64,000 nt of DNA from Streptococcus suis (GTDB taxonomy: Bacteria; Bacillota; Bacilli; Lactobacillales; Streptococcaceae): the NCBI RefSeq assembly GCF_002960445.1, contig NZ_POJD01000142.1, forward strand, positions 310,001 to 374,000, given 5' to 3'. The notes below the pieces were generated by a model. That model did no database searches. It was not told where the DNA came from and saw only the letters and a program-made list of their open reading frames with translations. A program made the translations under genes and the position numbers. Positions 27,001-34,270 of this stretch are shown one piece after another (the stretch's first letter is position 1; every line of letters begins with the position of its first letter).

Positions 27001-27180
27001 TGGCTGTATTCCTGCCTTCTGACAAGTTTCCATAAAACTGTAAGCCGCATATAGACTATTCTTATCCATCATCCCCAAGGCTTGGTAGCCCAGCGACTTG
27101 GCTCTCTTTACATATTCTTCAATGGTCACCATGCTATCCATAAAGGTATAGACGGTTTTTGTATCTAGTTGTGCCAGCAT
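24070..27180 (-). CDS. dnaE: DNA polymerase III subunit alpha DnaE
   Basis: A 1036-residue family-C polymerase of the short Gram-positive DnaE type, which extends RNA primers before PolC takes over. An N-terminal PHP domain (1-210) is present; its first motif reads YTFMDSM without the metal-binding His of active PHP enzymes. The palm has YSMPDIDIDIPDIHR (catalytic Asp pair), preceded by GMGRGSAVGSLVAY. QEQVMQIAQ and GYGFNRSHAYAYS follow, then a tandem HhH and an OB domain (VASRVTILVQIQSIR). It lies just upstream of pfkA with a TGGTATAAT promoter (27205-27213) and AAGGAGAAG. Confidence 0.96.
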   Translation of the reverse strand: MLAQLDTKTVYTFMDSMVTIEEYVKRAKSLGYQALGMMDKNSLYAAYSFMETCQKAGIQPIIGCELDWQLEGRERELTTQLIALTTKGYRNLLKISTAKMTGQDNFEDIRQYLVDIAIIIPYFSGIEQLDIGLDYYVGVTRDTPVQDFHGPILPIHTVRFFEEEQLESLQVLHAIRDNVPLNQVADLDKKQILLSADSLTSLFSSRFPQAVDNLRDLLAGISYQLNTDLKLPRFNRERPAVEELQEKAYQGLEEKGLTGAVYQERLERELSIIHEMGFDDYFLIVWDLLRFGRSQGYYMGMGRGSAVGSLVAYSLNITGIDPVKHQLLFERFLNNERYSMPDIDIDIPDIHRPDFIRYVRDRYGSTHAAQIVTYSTFGAKQAIRDVFKRFGTPEYELTNITKKISFKDNLSSAYQRNAAFRQIINSKIEYQKAFAIAQQIEGQPRQTSIHAAGVVMSDEELTNTIPLKIGDDMLVTQYDAHAVEANGLLKMDFLGLRNLTFVQKMAEGVRERYQKEIDIAQIDLEDRKTLELFAAGKTKGIFQFEQPGAISLLQRVRPERFEDVVATTSLNRPGASDYSDNFVKRKHGQERIDLLDPSIAPILEGTYGIMLYQEQVMQIAQVYAGFTLGKADLLRRAMSKKNAQEMQAMENEFLAGARERGHEEGKAREIFAMMAKFAGYGFNRSHAYAYSALAFQMAYFKSHYPDVFFDVMLNHSSSAYIEDALQFDFKVAKLSINTVPYYDKFDKDQIFLGLKTLKGLPKDFALWILDQRPYKSVEDFVLKLPDNYKKKELLVPLIQIGLFDEFESNRKKILENLDNLFVFAEAFGTFFAEENYSWTEAEDFSEAEKFGLEQSLLGVGISPHPLVNICRESKRALTDLADLVVASRVTILVQIQSIRLIRTKKTGEQMAFLQVTDTKRKLDVTLFPESYRQFSQDLREGTIAYMTGRVQERDGQMQLVLEQMEPVSLEKFWILLENREHDHAVARILEKYKGSIPVILHYQDSNQTIQAEHYKVMKTPQLEEELREFVMKTVFR

Positions 27181-27255
27181 GGTCTTCTCCTTTTTATTTC
27201 TTCTATTATACCAAATATTCTAGGAAAATATTTTTAAGAAATTCAATCAAAAGAC

Positions 27256-27284
27256 TTGCAAATTATCATGTTTTATTGTATTAT
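27256..27284 (+). promoter_or_regulatory. promoter of the GntR/ABC operon
   Basis: TTGCAA (27256-27261), 17-bp spacer, TATTAT (27279-27284). Downstream TAGG..CCTA half-sites (27298-27319) could be the GntR operator. Confidence 0.65.
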
Positions 27285-27332
27285 TTAGTTAGAACATAGG
27301 TGTTGGCGAAAATGCCTAGAAAGGAAAGAATA

Positions 27333-27707
27333 ATGGCTTGGAAATTTGACAACAATATGCCCATATATATTCAAATCAGTAATACTATAAAATTACAGAT
27401 TGTGACCAATCAATTGAAATCGGGAGATAAGTTGCCAACCGTGCGTGACTTGGCTGAAACAGCTGGTGTCAATCCAAACACGGTGCAACGGGCCCTGTCT
27501 GATTTGGAAACAGAAGGATTTGTTTACTCGGTCCGCACAACAGGACGTTTCGTCACAGACAATCAAGAATTGATTTCACAGACCCGTCTTCATTTGGCAC
27601 AGAAAGAGCTTGAAAACTTTGTGACCAATATGCTGGACTTGGGCTTCAATCAAGATGAATTAACCCACCAGTTAGATGATTATTTGAAAGGAGTGTCTTA
27701 TGAATAA
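27333..27707 (+). CDS. GntR family regulator, YtrA subfamily
   Basis: A 124-residue regulator with only a winged-helix domain and a short C-terminal dimerisation helix pair, as in YtrA. The N-terminal MPIYIQISNTIKLQIVTNQL and LPTVRDLAETAGVNPNTVQRAL (recognition helix) plus LETEGFVYSVRTTGRFV (wing) are typical. The start at 27333 has AAAGGAAAG ahead; an upstream in-frame Met has none. It overlaps the ABC ATPase gene by 8 nt and most likely represses this operon. Confidence 0.9.
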   Translation: MAWKFDNNMPIYIQISNTIKLQIVTNQLKSGDKLPTVRDLAETAGVNPNTVQRALSDLETEGFVYSVRTTGRFVTDNQELISQTRLHLAQKELENFVTNMLDLGFNQDELTHQLDDYLKGVSYE

Positions 27708-28407
27708 CGCATATACCCTGGTCGAATTACAACAGGTTTCAAAATCCTATGGCGGTGCTGTAGCTCTCAATAATGTTAACTTGAAATTGACTGCTGGTAA
27801 GATTATTGGACTTTTGGGACCAAATGGTTCTGGTAAGACGACGTTAATCAAACTCATCAATGGACTATTGCAACCTGAGTATGGTCAAGTCCTTATCAAC
27901 GGTCGCACTCCTTCACCTGAAACCAAGGCAATCGTATCCTATTTGCCAGATACGACCTATCTTGATGAAAGCATGAAGGTTTCTGATGCTATCACCTTCT
28001 TTACAGATTTCTATGCGGACTTCGATAAAGAACGGGCTCTTCATCTCTTGCAAGACTTGGGAATTGATATAAACAGCCGCATGAAACACCTGTCAAAAGG
28101 GAACAAGGAAAAGGTTCAGCTGATCTTGGTAATGAGCCGTCAGGCACAACTCTATGTCTTGGATGAGCCAATTGGTGGTGTTGACCCTGCTGCTCGTGAT
28201 TATATTTTAAAAACCATCGTCAACAACTATTCGCCTACTGCCTCTGTTATCATCTCCACGCATTTGATTTCAGATGTTGAACAAATTTTGGACGAAGTAA
28301 TTTTCCTTCAATATGGTAGCGTTATTCGCCATGAAAATGTGGATGACCTTCGTATTGAAAGTGGCGAGTCTATTGACGAACTCTTCCGCCAAGACTTTAA
28401 GGCTTAG
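27700..28407 (+). CDS. ABC transporter ATP-binding protein (YtrB-like)
   Basis: A 235-residue ATPase. Walker A GLLGPNGSGKTTLIKL (about residues 36-51), Q-loop SYLPDTTYLDESM, signature reads LSKGNKEKVQL instead of LSGGQ, a variant common in YtrB/GntR-linked exporters, Walker B LYVLDEPIGGVDPAAR, and switch IISTHLISDVE. Together with the adjacent permease it forms an exporter whose substrate is unknown; Bacillus relatives respond to cell-wall antibiotics. Confidence 0.92.
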   Translation: MNNAYTLVELQQVSKSYGGAVALNNVNLKLTAGKIIGLLGPNGSGKTTLIKLINGLLQPEYGQVLINGRTPSPETKAIVSYLPDTTYLDESMKVSDAITFFTDFYADFDKERALHLLQDLGIDINSRMKHLSKGNKEKVQLILVMSRQAQLYVLDEPIGGVDPAARDYILKTIVNNYSPTASVIISTHLISDVEQILDEVIFLQYGSVIRHENVDDLRIESGESIDELFRQDFKA

Positions 28408-28423
28408 TTAGAAGGAGATTGTT

Positions 28424-29206
28424 ATGTTTAAGAAATTAATCAAATATGAATTTCAATCCGTTGGAAAATGGTATCTTGGGGTTTACCTAGCTGCACTGCT
28501 CCTATCAGCCGTGCTTGGAATCTGGCTTCAATCCTTAACTCTGCGAGTACAGACCGGAAATACGGAGCCTGGTGGTGCGGAGATGGTTCTTTTAGGAACA
28601 ATCTTTATGACCTTTGGTATCCTGATTGCAACACTCTTCTTATCTACATTTTTCCTAGTCGTCAATCGTTTTAGGAAAAATGTCTATGGCCGTCAGGGCT
28701 ATTTAACAATGACCTTGCCTGTAAACAGCCACCAGATTATACTGAGCAAACTCCTAGTTTCACTCGTATGGTACTTCTTGGCTGCTATTACTGTTTTACT
28801 GTCTATCGGTATCCTATTTGCTCTCATCATGATGAACAATGAGGATTTCCTAATACCAGAATTGCAGACATTCATCCAGCAATTAGACTGGTCTGTGATT
28901 TTTGCTCATTTATTTTATTCACTTATCGAGTCAACAATGGGAATCTTGCTCATCTACTTCTCCATCTCTGTCGGTCAACTGTTTAAAGACCACCGACTAC
29001 TGTTTGCCATTTTAACCTATATCGGCATTTCAATTGTAGTTGGTGTGTTTGGAACTCTCGTTTTTACCAACAACCTTGAGAACCTTTATAATGCAGCACA
29101 ACCATTATACCCAAGTCCTATCTTGGCCTTGGTCAATATCATTCTGGCCTTTGCCTACTATTTTGGTACACACTTTATCATGACCAAGAAATTGAATTTG
29201 CAATAA
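28424..29206 (+). CDS. ABC-2 type transporter permease
   Basis: A 260-residue membrane protein with about six spans (residues 20-38, 50-78, 105-135, 155-175, 185-210 and 230-250). FRKNVYGRQGYLTMTLPV after TM2 is characteristic of permeases paired with YtrB-like ATPases. It follows the ATPase by 16 nt with AGAAGGAGA upstream and ends in a hairpin terminator. No substrate can be assigned. Confidence 0.87.
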   Translation: MFKKLIKYEFQSVGKWYLGVYLAALLLSAVLGIWLQSLTLRVQTGNTEPGGAEMVLLGTIFMTFGILIATLFLSTFFLVVNRFRKNVYGRQGYLTMTLPVNSHQIILSKLLVSLVWYFLAAITVLLSIGILFALIMMNNEDFLIPELQTFIQQLDWSVIFAHLFYSLIESTMGILLIYFSISVGQLFKDHRLLFAILTYIGISIVVGVFGTLVFTNNLENLYNAAQPLYPSPILALVNIILAFAYYFGTHFIMTKKLNLQ

Positions 29207-29252
29207 GAAAAAGCTCTTTGCCGGTCGTTCTGACATGGCCTAGAGCTTTCTT
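29207..29252. terminator. convergent terminator between the ABC permease and add
   Basis: AAAAAGCTCT, loop with further pairing, AGAGCTTTCTTTTT; A-run on the left and T-run on the right. Confidence 0.72.
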
Positions 29253-29253
29253 T

Positions 29254-30261
29254 TTACAAATTATACTTTTGAGCTAGGACATCAAGTAAGTTTGCCTTTT
29301 CTTCTTCACTGGCAAAGCTTGCTTGAATAGCATTTCTGTTGAATTGATAAAATTCTTCCTTGGTCGTTCCAAAATACTCTACAAATAGCTGATATTCTTT
29401 ATTTAGGTTTGTATTGGAAACCGTTCGATTATCAGTATTGATGGTAATCTTTGCTTCCGCTTGAATCAGCTGTTCATAGGGGAAGTCTGCTAGAGTTTGG
29501 GCAGCTCCGGTCTGGAGATTTGAAGTCAGGCACATCTCAAGCGTTGCTCCGCTATTGACAAAAGCCTGAATAGCCTCAGCGTGACCACTAAGAGCCGTTC
29601 CGTGTCCAATCCGCTTGATACCCAAGGCCAGAGCTTGGGCTACATTGGTCACGCAACCACACTCACCAGCATGGAAGGTCATGGGGTAACCTAGAGATCG
29701 AGTGTAGTCAATCAACTCAGCCAGCTCTTGAGTTGGGTAGTCTACCTCGTTTCCGGCAAAATCAAAGCCAACCAATCCTTTGGGTGCCAAATCAGCAACA
29801 ACAGAAAGGATTTCTCTGGTCTGACTTGGATCAGTTTGTTTCAAGCCACATACCAAGAGCTTGGCAACTAGGCCAAATTCCTTCTGAGCCTTTTCCATCC
29901 CACGCAAGACGGCTTTCACAGCTTCCAGGATAGTCAAGTCCTTGTCAGTTGATAATTCAGGTGCAAATCGTAGCTCAATATAAATAACCCCATCCTCTGC
30001 TGCTTGACCTAGAACATCGTAGGTTGCTATTTCCAGCGCTTCCGCAGTTTGTAGAAGAGGTCGAACAAAATCAAAGGTTTTCAAATAGGTCATCAGGCTA
30101 TCAACCTTACCCTCTATACTGACCAATTTTCTGAGTTCCTCATCCTTGTCTGGAATGGAAATTCCTGCCAGTTGGGAAAGTTGTCGGATTGCCGATAAAG
30201 ATAGGGAACCATCTAAATGGCAATGCAATTCTGTCTTGGCTAATTCTTGTACATTCAACAT
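29254..30261 (-). CDS. add: adenosine deaminase
   Basis: A 335-residue zinc enzyme deaminating adenosine to inosine in the cytoplasm. Zinc ligands and catalytic residues: HCH pair His13/His15 in TELHCHLDGSL, FHAGECG (His and Glu), KRIGHGTAL (His), and TINTDNRTVSNT (Asp). The length equals bacterial Add. The start at 30261 is set by GAGGAAGTGTTG; a longer frame has no ribosome site. It supplies inosine to the PunA/DeoD salvage route encoded 26 kb away. Promoter at 30296-30323. Confidence 0.94.
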   Translation of the reverse strand: MLNVQELAKTELHCHLDGSLSLSAIRQLSQLAGISIPDKDEELRKLVSIEGKVDSLMTYLKTFDFVRPLLQTAEALEIATYDVLGQAAEDGVIYIELRFAPELSTDKDLTILEAVKAVLRGMEKAQKEFGLVAKLLVCGLKQTDPSQTREILSVVADLAPKGLVGFDFAGNEVDYPTQELAELIDYTRSLGYPMTFHAGECGCVTNVAQALALGIKRIGHGTALSGHAEAIQAFVNSGATLEMCLTSNLQTGAAQTLADFPYEQLIQAEAKITINTDNRTVSNTNLNKEYQLFVEYFGTTKEEFYQFNRNAIQASFASEEEKANLLDVLAQKYNL

Positions 30262-30295
30262 CAACACTTCCTCTTTCGTAAGTATATTGTTAACT

Positions 30296-30323
30296 ATCAT
30301 ATCACATTTTTGACAAATTACAA
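30296..30323 (-). promoter_or_regulatory. add promoter
   Basis: Minus strand TTGTAA (30318-30323), 16-bp spacer, TATGAT (30296-30301) preceded by TGA. Confidence 0.55.
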
Positions 30324-30374
30324 GATAATTTTCGCAAAAAATGAACATTATTCTTATTGGATAGTTTTAAGTGC

Positions 30375-30407
30375 AAGAAAAAAAGAACGATTTTCATCGT
30401 TCTTGCC
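30375..30407 (-). terminator. terminator of the ssrA-tRNA-Ser transcript
   Basis: AAGAACGAT, loop GAAA, ATCGTTCTT followed by a run of T on the minus strand, 4 nt after the tRNA 3' end. Confidence 0.8.
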
Positions 30408-30410
30408 ATA

Positions 30411-30498
30411 CGGAAGACATGGGATTCGAACCCACGCACGCTGTTACACGCCTACCGCGTTTCCAACACGGCCTCTTGAGCCTCTTGAGTAATCTTCC
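30411..30498 (-). tRNA. tRNA-Ser (GGA anticodon)
   Basis: An 88-nt class II tRNA. The 5' acceptor arm GGAAGAT pairs with GTCTTCC at the 3' end, discriminator G. The anticodon stem-loop is CCGTG-TTGGAAA-CGCGG with anticodon GGA (reads UCC/UCU). It has a long variable arm and a TGGGTTCGAATCCCA T arm. No CCA is encoded. The 5' end is 5 nt from the 3' end of the tmRNA. Confidence 0.93.
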
Positions 30499-30503
30499 AT
30501 ATA

Positions 30504-30848
30504 TGGAGCTGGTGGGAGTCGAACCCACGTCCAAACACCTGCTAACTTATTCGTCTACAACCATAGGTTATGTCTTGCTTTAACTTGGGCTCGATACATA
30601 ACTCAAATCCAGACCAAGCGAGTTAGTATATCTCTTTTGGGACAGCCTAACTCAGCCCCAACGTAGCTTGTTATTTTAAGACCAATCAGCAAACACAAGC
30701 AATTCGCGACTGGTCACGCAGGCAGGTTATTAAGCTGCTAATGCGTAAGTGTTTGTATTTTTTGCAGTTATATTTAACTGGCATTTTTACATCTGCCGAT
30801 GGGTTGCAGAACAAGCCTCATAATGCCTGTCGAATCCGTAACAACCCC
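30504..30848 (-). ncRNA. ssrA: transfer-messenger RNA (tmRNA)
   Basis: A 345-nt one-piece tmRNA that rescues stalled ribosomes with SmpB. The 5' end GGGGTTGTTACGGATTCGAC and 3' end GTGGGTTCGACTCCCACCAG plus CTCC form the tRNA-like domain (GGGGTTG pairs CAGCTCC). The tag frame (30730-30765) begins at resume codon GCA and reads AKNTNTYALAA then TAA TAA, a streptococcal-type degradation tag. Pseudoknot-rich sequence follows. The -10 TGCTATAAT (30869-30877) lies about 20 nt upstream of the mature 5' end. No CCA is encoded. Confidence 0.96.
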
Positions 30849-30933
30849 TTAGGTTTGATACGAGAATTATTATAGCAGATTTTTTCATAAATAGCAAAGC
30901 TATTTTTTACAATTTTAAAATTTTTTGAAATAT

Positions 30934-30941
30934 GGTACAAT
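30934..30941 (+). promoter_or_regulatory. extended -10 close to start codon (probable leaderless mRNA)
   Basis: TGGTACAAT with hexamer at 30936-30941; the ATG starts at 30948. No ribosome site lies in the 6-nt gap. Confidence 0.5.
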
Positions 30942-30947
30942 GTTATT

Positions 30948-31541
30948 ATGTATAAATTTTGGCAAAAAACGATCCAAGTATTGAGTGTTATTACACTTAT
31001 CGGGACATTTGTTTTCCTTTTTTGGTTATATAAAATTGGTATTTTAAACGATCAGAATGCACTTTCTGAGTTCATCAAAGGACATGGAGCTTTTGGCAGC
31101 TTATCATTTTTAGCTATTCAGATTGTCCAGGTTGTCTTTCCAATTATTCCAGGCGGTGTTACTACTGTTGTCGGATTTCTAGTATTTAATTTTTGGTGGG
31201 GCTTTTTCCTAAACTATGTCGGCATCTCCATCGGAAGTATTATTCTCTTCTGGTTGGCTCGTCGGTATGGAAAAAAATTCTGCTTATTGTTTATGAGTGA
31301 AGAAACTTTTTACAAATACGAAAGCAAAATTGATAACAAACGTGGTTATGAAATTTTCTTCATATTATGTATGCTCTCACCTATTTCACCTGCTGATATT
31401 GTTGTCATGATTTCAGGCTTAACCAGTATGAGTTACCGAAAATTTATCACTATCACACTTCTCTGTCGTCCATTTTCCATCGTTGCCTATAGCTTCTTTT
31501 GGATTTATGGCAGCCAATTTTTGCAACAATTCTTACAATAA
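30948..31541 (+). CDS. TVP38/TMEM64 (DedA-like) membrane protein
   Basis: A 197-residue membrane protein with about five spans. The SNARE-associated/VTT signature is visible: FPIIPGGVTTVVGFLVFNFWWG (conserved Pro-Gly region), ISIGSIILFWLARRYGKKF and LCMLSPISPADIVVMISGLTSM. Such proteins move or scramble lipids or handle undecaprenyl carriers in related families; the role here is not known. The start has no Shine-Dalgarno sequence and the -10 element is 6 nt away. A strong terminator begins at the stop codon. Confidence 0.85.
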   Translation: MYKFWQKTIQVLSVITLIGTFVFLFWLYKIGILNDQNALSEFIKGHGAFGSLSFLAIQIVQVVFPIIPGGVTTVVGFLVFNFWWGFFLNYVGISIGSIILFWLARRYGKKFCLLFMSEETFYKYESKIDNKRGYEIFFILCMLSPISPADIVVMISGLTSMSYRKFITITLLCRPFSIVAYSFFWIYGSQFLQQFLQ

Positions 31542-31579
31542 AAAAATCCTCATCTATGCGTTTAGATGAGGATTTTTTA
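31541..31579. terminator. convergent terminator
   Basis: AAAAAATCCTCATCTA, 6-nt loop, TAGATGAGGATTTTTT: a perfect 14-bp stem with runs on both sides, between convergent genes. Confidence 0.85.
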
Positions 31580-31588
31580 GTGATGACC

Positions 31589-32506
31589 TTAGTTATAAAA
31601 GGTTCCATTTTTTGCGTATACTCTGTAAATTCCATCTTTTTGTCGAATAAATCGAAAATCTACTCTAGATTGCTTTGAACCTGAGCCATTTTTGTAAAAT
31701 ATTTGTAGTTCTTTTTTTTCTTCCCAAAAAGAACCTCCACCATAAGCAAACACAGAAGCTTCATAAGGAAGACCTCCCAAAGCAATCACCTCTTCATAGC
31801 TCATCCCGCCTTGTCCTGTATTGCTATCTCCCACGATAACTTGCTGAAACACTTCTTTGGTCCACAAATTCGTATTTGGATCTGCTTCCTTCGTTGGGAA
31901 TTGCTCGTCTGGTAAGTTGTAGACATCCTTACTTGATAAATAGTATTCTGAACCATTTTTATAGAAGGCTAATTCAAGCCTTCGCCAGTCTGCATAAATA
32001 TCATAGTTCGAAGGAGCATAAGTTAAGTATAAATATTCTTCTGAATATTCGCCGAATCTAGCTGATGAAGGTTTCCCATATTTCTCAATGATATCCGACA
32101 AACTGTCCCCTGTAGCATCCTCTTTCATCCCAATTACCAAGCTATCATAGTCTTTCAGTGTCCAATTAAAGCTAAACTCTTCTTTTGTAGCAGTCAATCC
32201 ACGCGTAAAGTCTGTCACGCCTGTGTCACTAGCTTCTGTCCAAGTTTGACTGATCGTTGATGATAACTGTAGATCCGTACTCTCAGAACTTGGAGAATAG
32301 GTAGCAACTTCTTCTTTTGCAGGTTGTTGGGCAGTCCACACTAACCCTGCTAATACCAACAATACGAACGCTATCAAAAGATAATAAGTAGCCTTCTGCT
32401 TTTTCTTGAGCGATTCTTGGTACTCTCTTTCAAACTCTGCTTTCACTGCTTCTGATAGTTTGGTATAGGTATCCTGTTTTACACTCTTTTTTTGTTTGTT
32501 CTTCAA
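31589..32506 (-). CDS. membrane-anchored paralogue 3, unknown function (TTG start)
   Basis: A 305-residue protein: charged cytoplasmic N-terminus (1-40), one transmembrane span (about 41-58), then an extracellular region with two related modules. Each module starts with a Trp-Thr (FNWTLKDYDSLVIG; NLWTKEVFQQVIVG), continues to an ILxxYGxP-type turn (SDIIEKYGKPSSA; EEVIALGGLPYEA) and ends with beta strands. This resembles the BLIP/SmpA-like fold, by pattern only. The start is a TTG inside TTGA overlapping the previous stop, with AAGGAG 10 nt upstream; the next Met would remove the membrane anchor. Last of three tandem homologues. Confidence 0.72.
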   Translation of the reverse strand: MKNKQKKSVKQDTYTKLSEAVKAEFEREYQESLKKKQKATYYLLIAFVLLVLAGLVWTAQQPAKEEVATYSPSSESTDLQLSSTISQTWTEASDTGVTDFTRGLTATKEEFSFNWTLKDYDSLVIGMKEDATGDSLSDIIEKYGKPSSARFGEYSEEYLYLTYAPSNYDIYADWRRLELAFYKNGSEYYLSSKDVYNLPDEQFPTKEADPNTNLWTKEVFQQVIVGDSNTGQGGMSYEEVIALGGLPYEASVFAYGGGSFWEEKKELQIFYKNGSGSKQSRVDFRFIRQKDGIYRVYAKNGTFYN

Positions 32507-33312
32507 TCTCTAAAGACTCCTTCCTTGGATTTTAATCTATACTCTCCTTGATCATTTTGCATAAAAACTAAATGGACGGAATTTATAGTAGATTCTGGAT
32601 CATTATCTTCCTGATACAACATCCCTAATTGACGATAGTCTTGCAGCCCATTTTGTCGAGCATAGGTCGGCAATCCATATTGTTCCATGATTTCTTCTGG
32701 ACTTTGATCCAAGGCTAGTGCGTCAATTGTGGCTTGATCCCACTTAAATACAAAATTTTCATCCGTGGCTTCTGGATAGTTTTCATCCACTAAATTATAG
32801 AATTTTTTTTGATAAATTCGATAAGCTCCATTTGACATGTTGAACCAAAAAGTAACGTATTGACCAAAATCTTCACTGTGGTAAGTAGCTGTAACAACTG
32901 AACTACCATCACTGATTATGGTAGACTCCTCATAACTATCCGCCAGTCCATACTCTTTTGTGAATTCTGCCAACGTCATAGAGTTCTCTACTTCTGCATC
33001 AATTTTCACAGCATCATATTTCCCAACGGTCCAATCAAATAGCTTAGCTGGCTTTGCTCCTTCAATCTCATCTAGGTAAGAATGCGTTCGTGAAACAGAT
33101 TCCATAACCTGCTCCTCAACCTGATTATTTTTGTTCCTTGTTGCAGTCGAGTTCCCAATCAATAGATAGAGGATGGCTGCACTAATCAATACAAGCGGTA
33201 GTCCAATTTCAAGCCATTTCATCCACTGAATACTGGCTGACTGATCTACCGTATTCTTACTAACCCGCTCCAATTCTTCTTCTATTTTCTTAAATCTCGT
33301 ATTCTTTGTCAT
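32503..33312 (-). CDS. membrane-anchored paralogue 2, unknown function
   Basis: A 269-residue homologue of its neighbours: charged N-terminus with a short helical region (1-30), transmembrane span (about 33-53), then two extracellular modules (FDWTVGKYDAVKIDAEVENS...LAEFTKEYGLA; FKWDQATIDALALDQS...EEIMEQYGLPTYA). Overlap of 3 nt with the downstream gene and a 6-nt gap after the upstream stop mean translational coupling; no strong ribosome site precedes the ATG. Function unknown. Confidence 0.78.
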   Translation of the reverse strand: MTKNTRFKKIEEELERVSKNTVDQSASIQWMKWLEIGLPLVLISAAILYLLIGNSTATRNKNNQVEEQVMESVSRTHSYLDEIEGAKPAKLFDWTVGKYDAVKIDAEVENSMTLAEFTKEYGLADSYEESTIISDGSSVVTATYHSEDFGQYVTFWFNMSNGAYRIYQKKFYNLVDENYPEATDENFVFKWDQATIDALALDQSPEEIMEQYGLPTYARQNGLQDYRQLGMLYQEDNDPESTINSVHLVFMQNDQGEYRLKSKEGVFRD

Positions 33313-33318
33313 TCACTT

Positions 33319-34101
33319 TTACCAATTTCTGACATCTTTGTGTTTTTGAGACAATTGATATTCCCCTTCCCCATCTTTTGTAAAACTAAGAAAAATGTTA
33401 TCACTTGTTTCATGGTTTAGATACTGAATCCTGATAGTCCAATAATCAACCGTACCGAAACTTTGCGCAGCATAAACAGGACCATATGTAGAAAGGACTT
33501 CATCCAGCGAAACACCTCCCTCACCATTGCTTGCACCGACACGCAAGTTATTAAACTCCTGACTCGTCCAGTCATGACTATTCTCCCCAACTATATCTTC
33601 GTAAGGTTTAGGAAAAAGATTAATGCTATTTTTTGAAGCAAGAGTTAATTGCCCTCCAAAATCAACAAAAAGCAATTCAACCTCACGAAGAGGCTGTTCC
33701 GTTTGGTATAGTAATCTCAGCGATTCATATTCACTGGCGTATATAGAAGTTTCAAGCGATGTCGGAGACCCATATTTTTCGATAATATCCTCAACTTTTG
33801 TTTTTGAAGCTGCAGAATGATGCACATCAAGTGCTTCAAATTCCTCGTAGGTCCAGGAAAATGGCTTTGTTTCTACTTGACTGATATATTCAACATAACT
33901 TGTTAGATCCTTATAGGTCACAACAGGTGTATCAAGACTCTTGTAGAGAAATCCACTAATCACTAGAACAAGGAAACCAATCATCAAAAACAAGTAGCTG
34001 GACTTACTTTTCTTATCATCTAGCTCTTTTCTTTCTAGATATTTCCCAAGTTCACCTTCTAAATGCTGAAAATTTTTTTCATTCTTTCTATCTTTAGACA
34101 T
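33319..34101 (-). CDS. membrane-anchored paralogue 1, unknown function
   Basis: A 260-residue protein with a charged N-terminus (1-34), one span (about 35-53) and two extracellular modules (FSWTYEEFEALDVHHSAASK...VEDIIEKYGSPTS; HDWTSQEFNNLRVGASNGEG...LDEVLSTYGPVYAA). The start at 34101 has a strong GAAGGAGGTTGGA; a TTG 15 nt upstream would lie inside that site. It heads the three-gene cluster. The type of adhesion or sensor role cannot be inferred. Confidence 0.78.
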   Translation of the reverse strand: MSKDRKNEKNFQHLEGELGKYLERKELDDKKSKSSYLFLMIGFLVLVISGFLYKSLDTPVVTYKDLTSYVEYISQVETKPFSWTYEEFEALDVHHSAASKTKVEDIIEKYGSPTSLETSIYASEYESLRLLYQTEQPLREVELLFVDFGGQLTLASKNSINLFPKPYEDIVGENSHDWTSQEFNNLRVGASNGEGGVSLDEVLSTYGPVYAAQSFGTVDYWTIRIQYLNHETSDNIFLSFTKDGEGEYQLSQKHKDVRNW

Positions 34102-34270
34102 TCCAACCTCCTTCAATTATCATTATTATAGCATATTTTCAATTGTTAGACTATAGTCCTAAAGAAATCAAGTCTTGTATCATTTCTTATATTCGATAAA
34201 AAACACTTGTCATAAGGATAGTTTATAGGATACAATGGAATATATCTACACCCTCTAGAAAGGAAAATCC

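Noticed and set aside
29254..30261. Adenosine deaminase with altered Asp-Asp motif (TDN)
   Set aside because: NTDNRTVSNT is usual for Gram-positive Add, not a loss of function.
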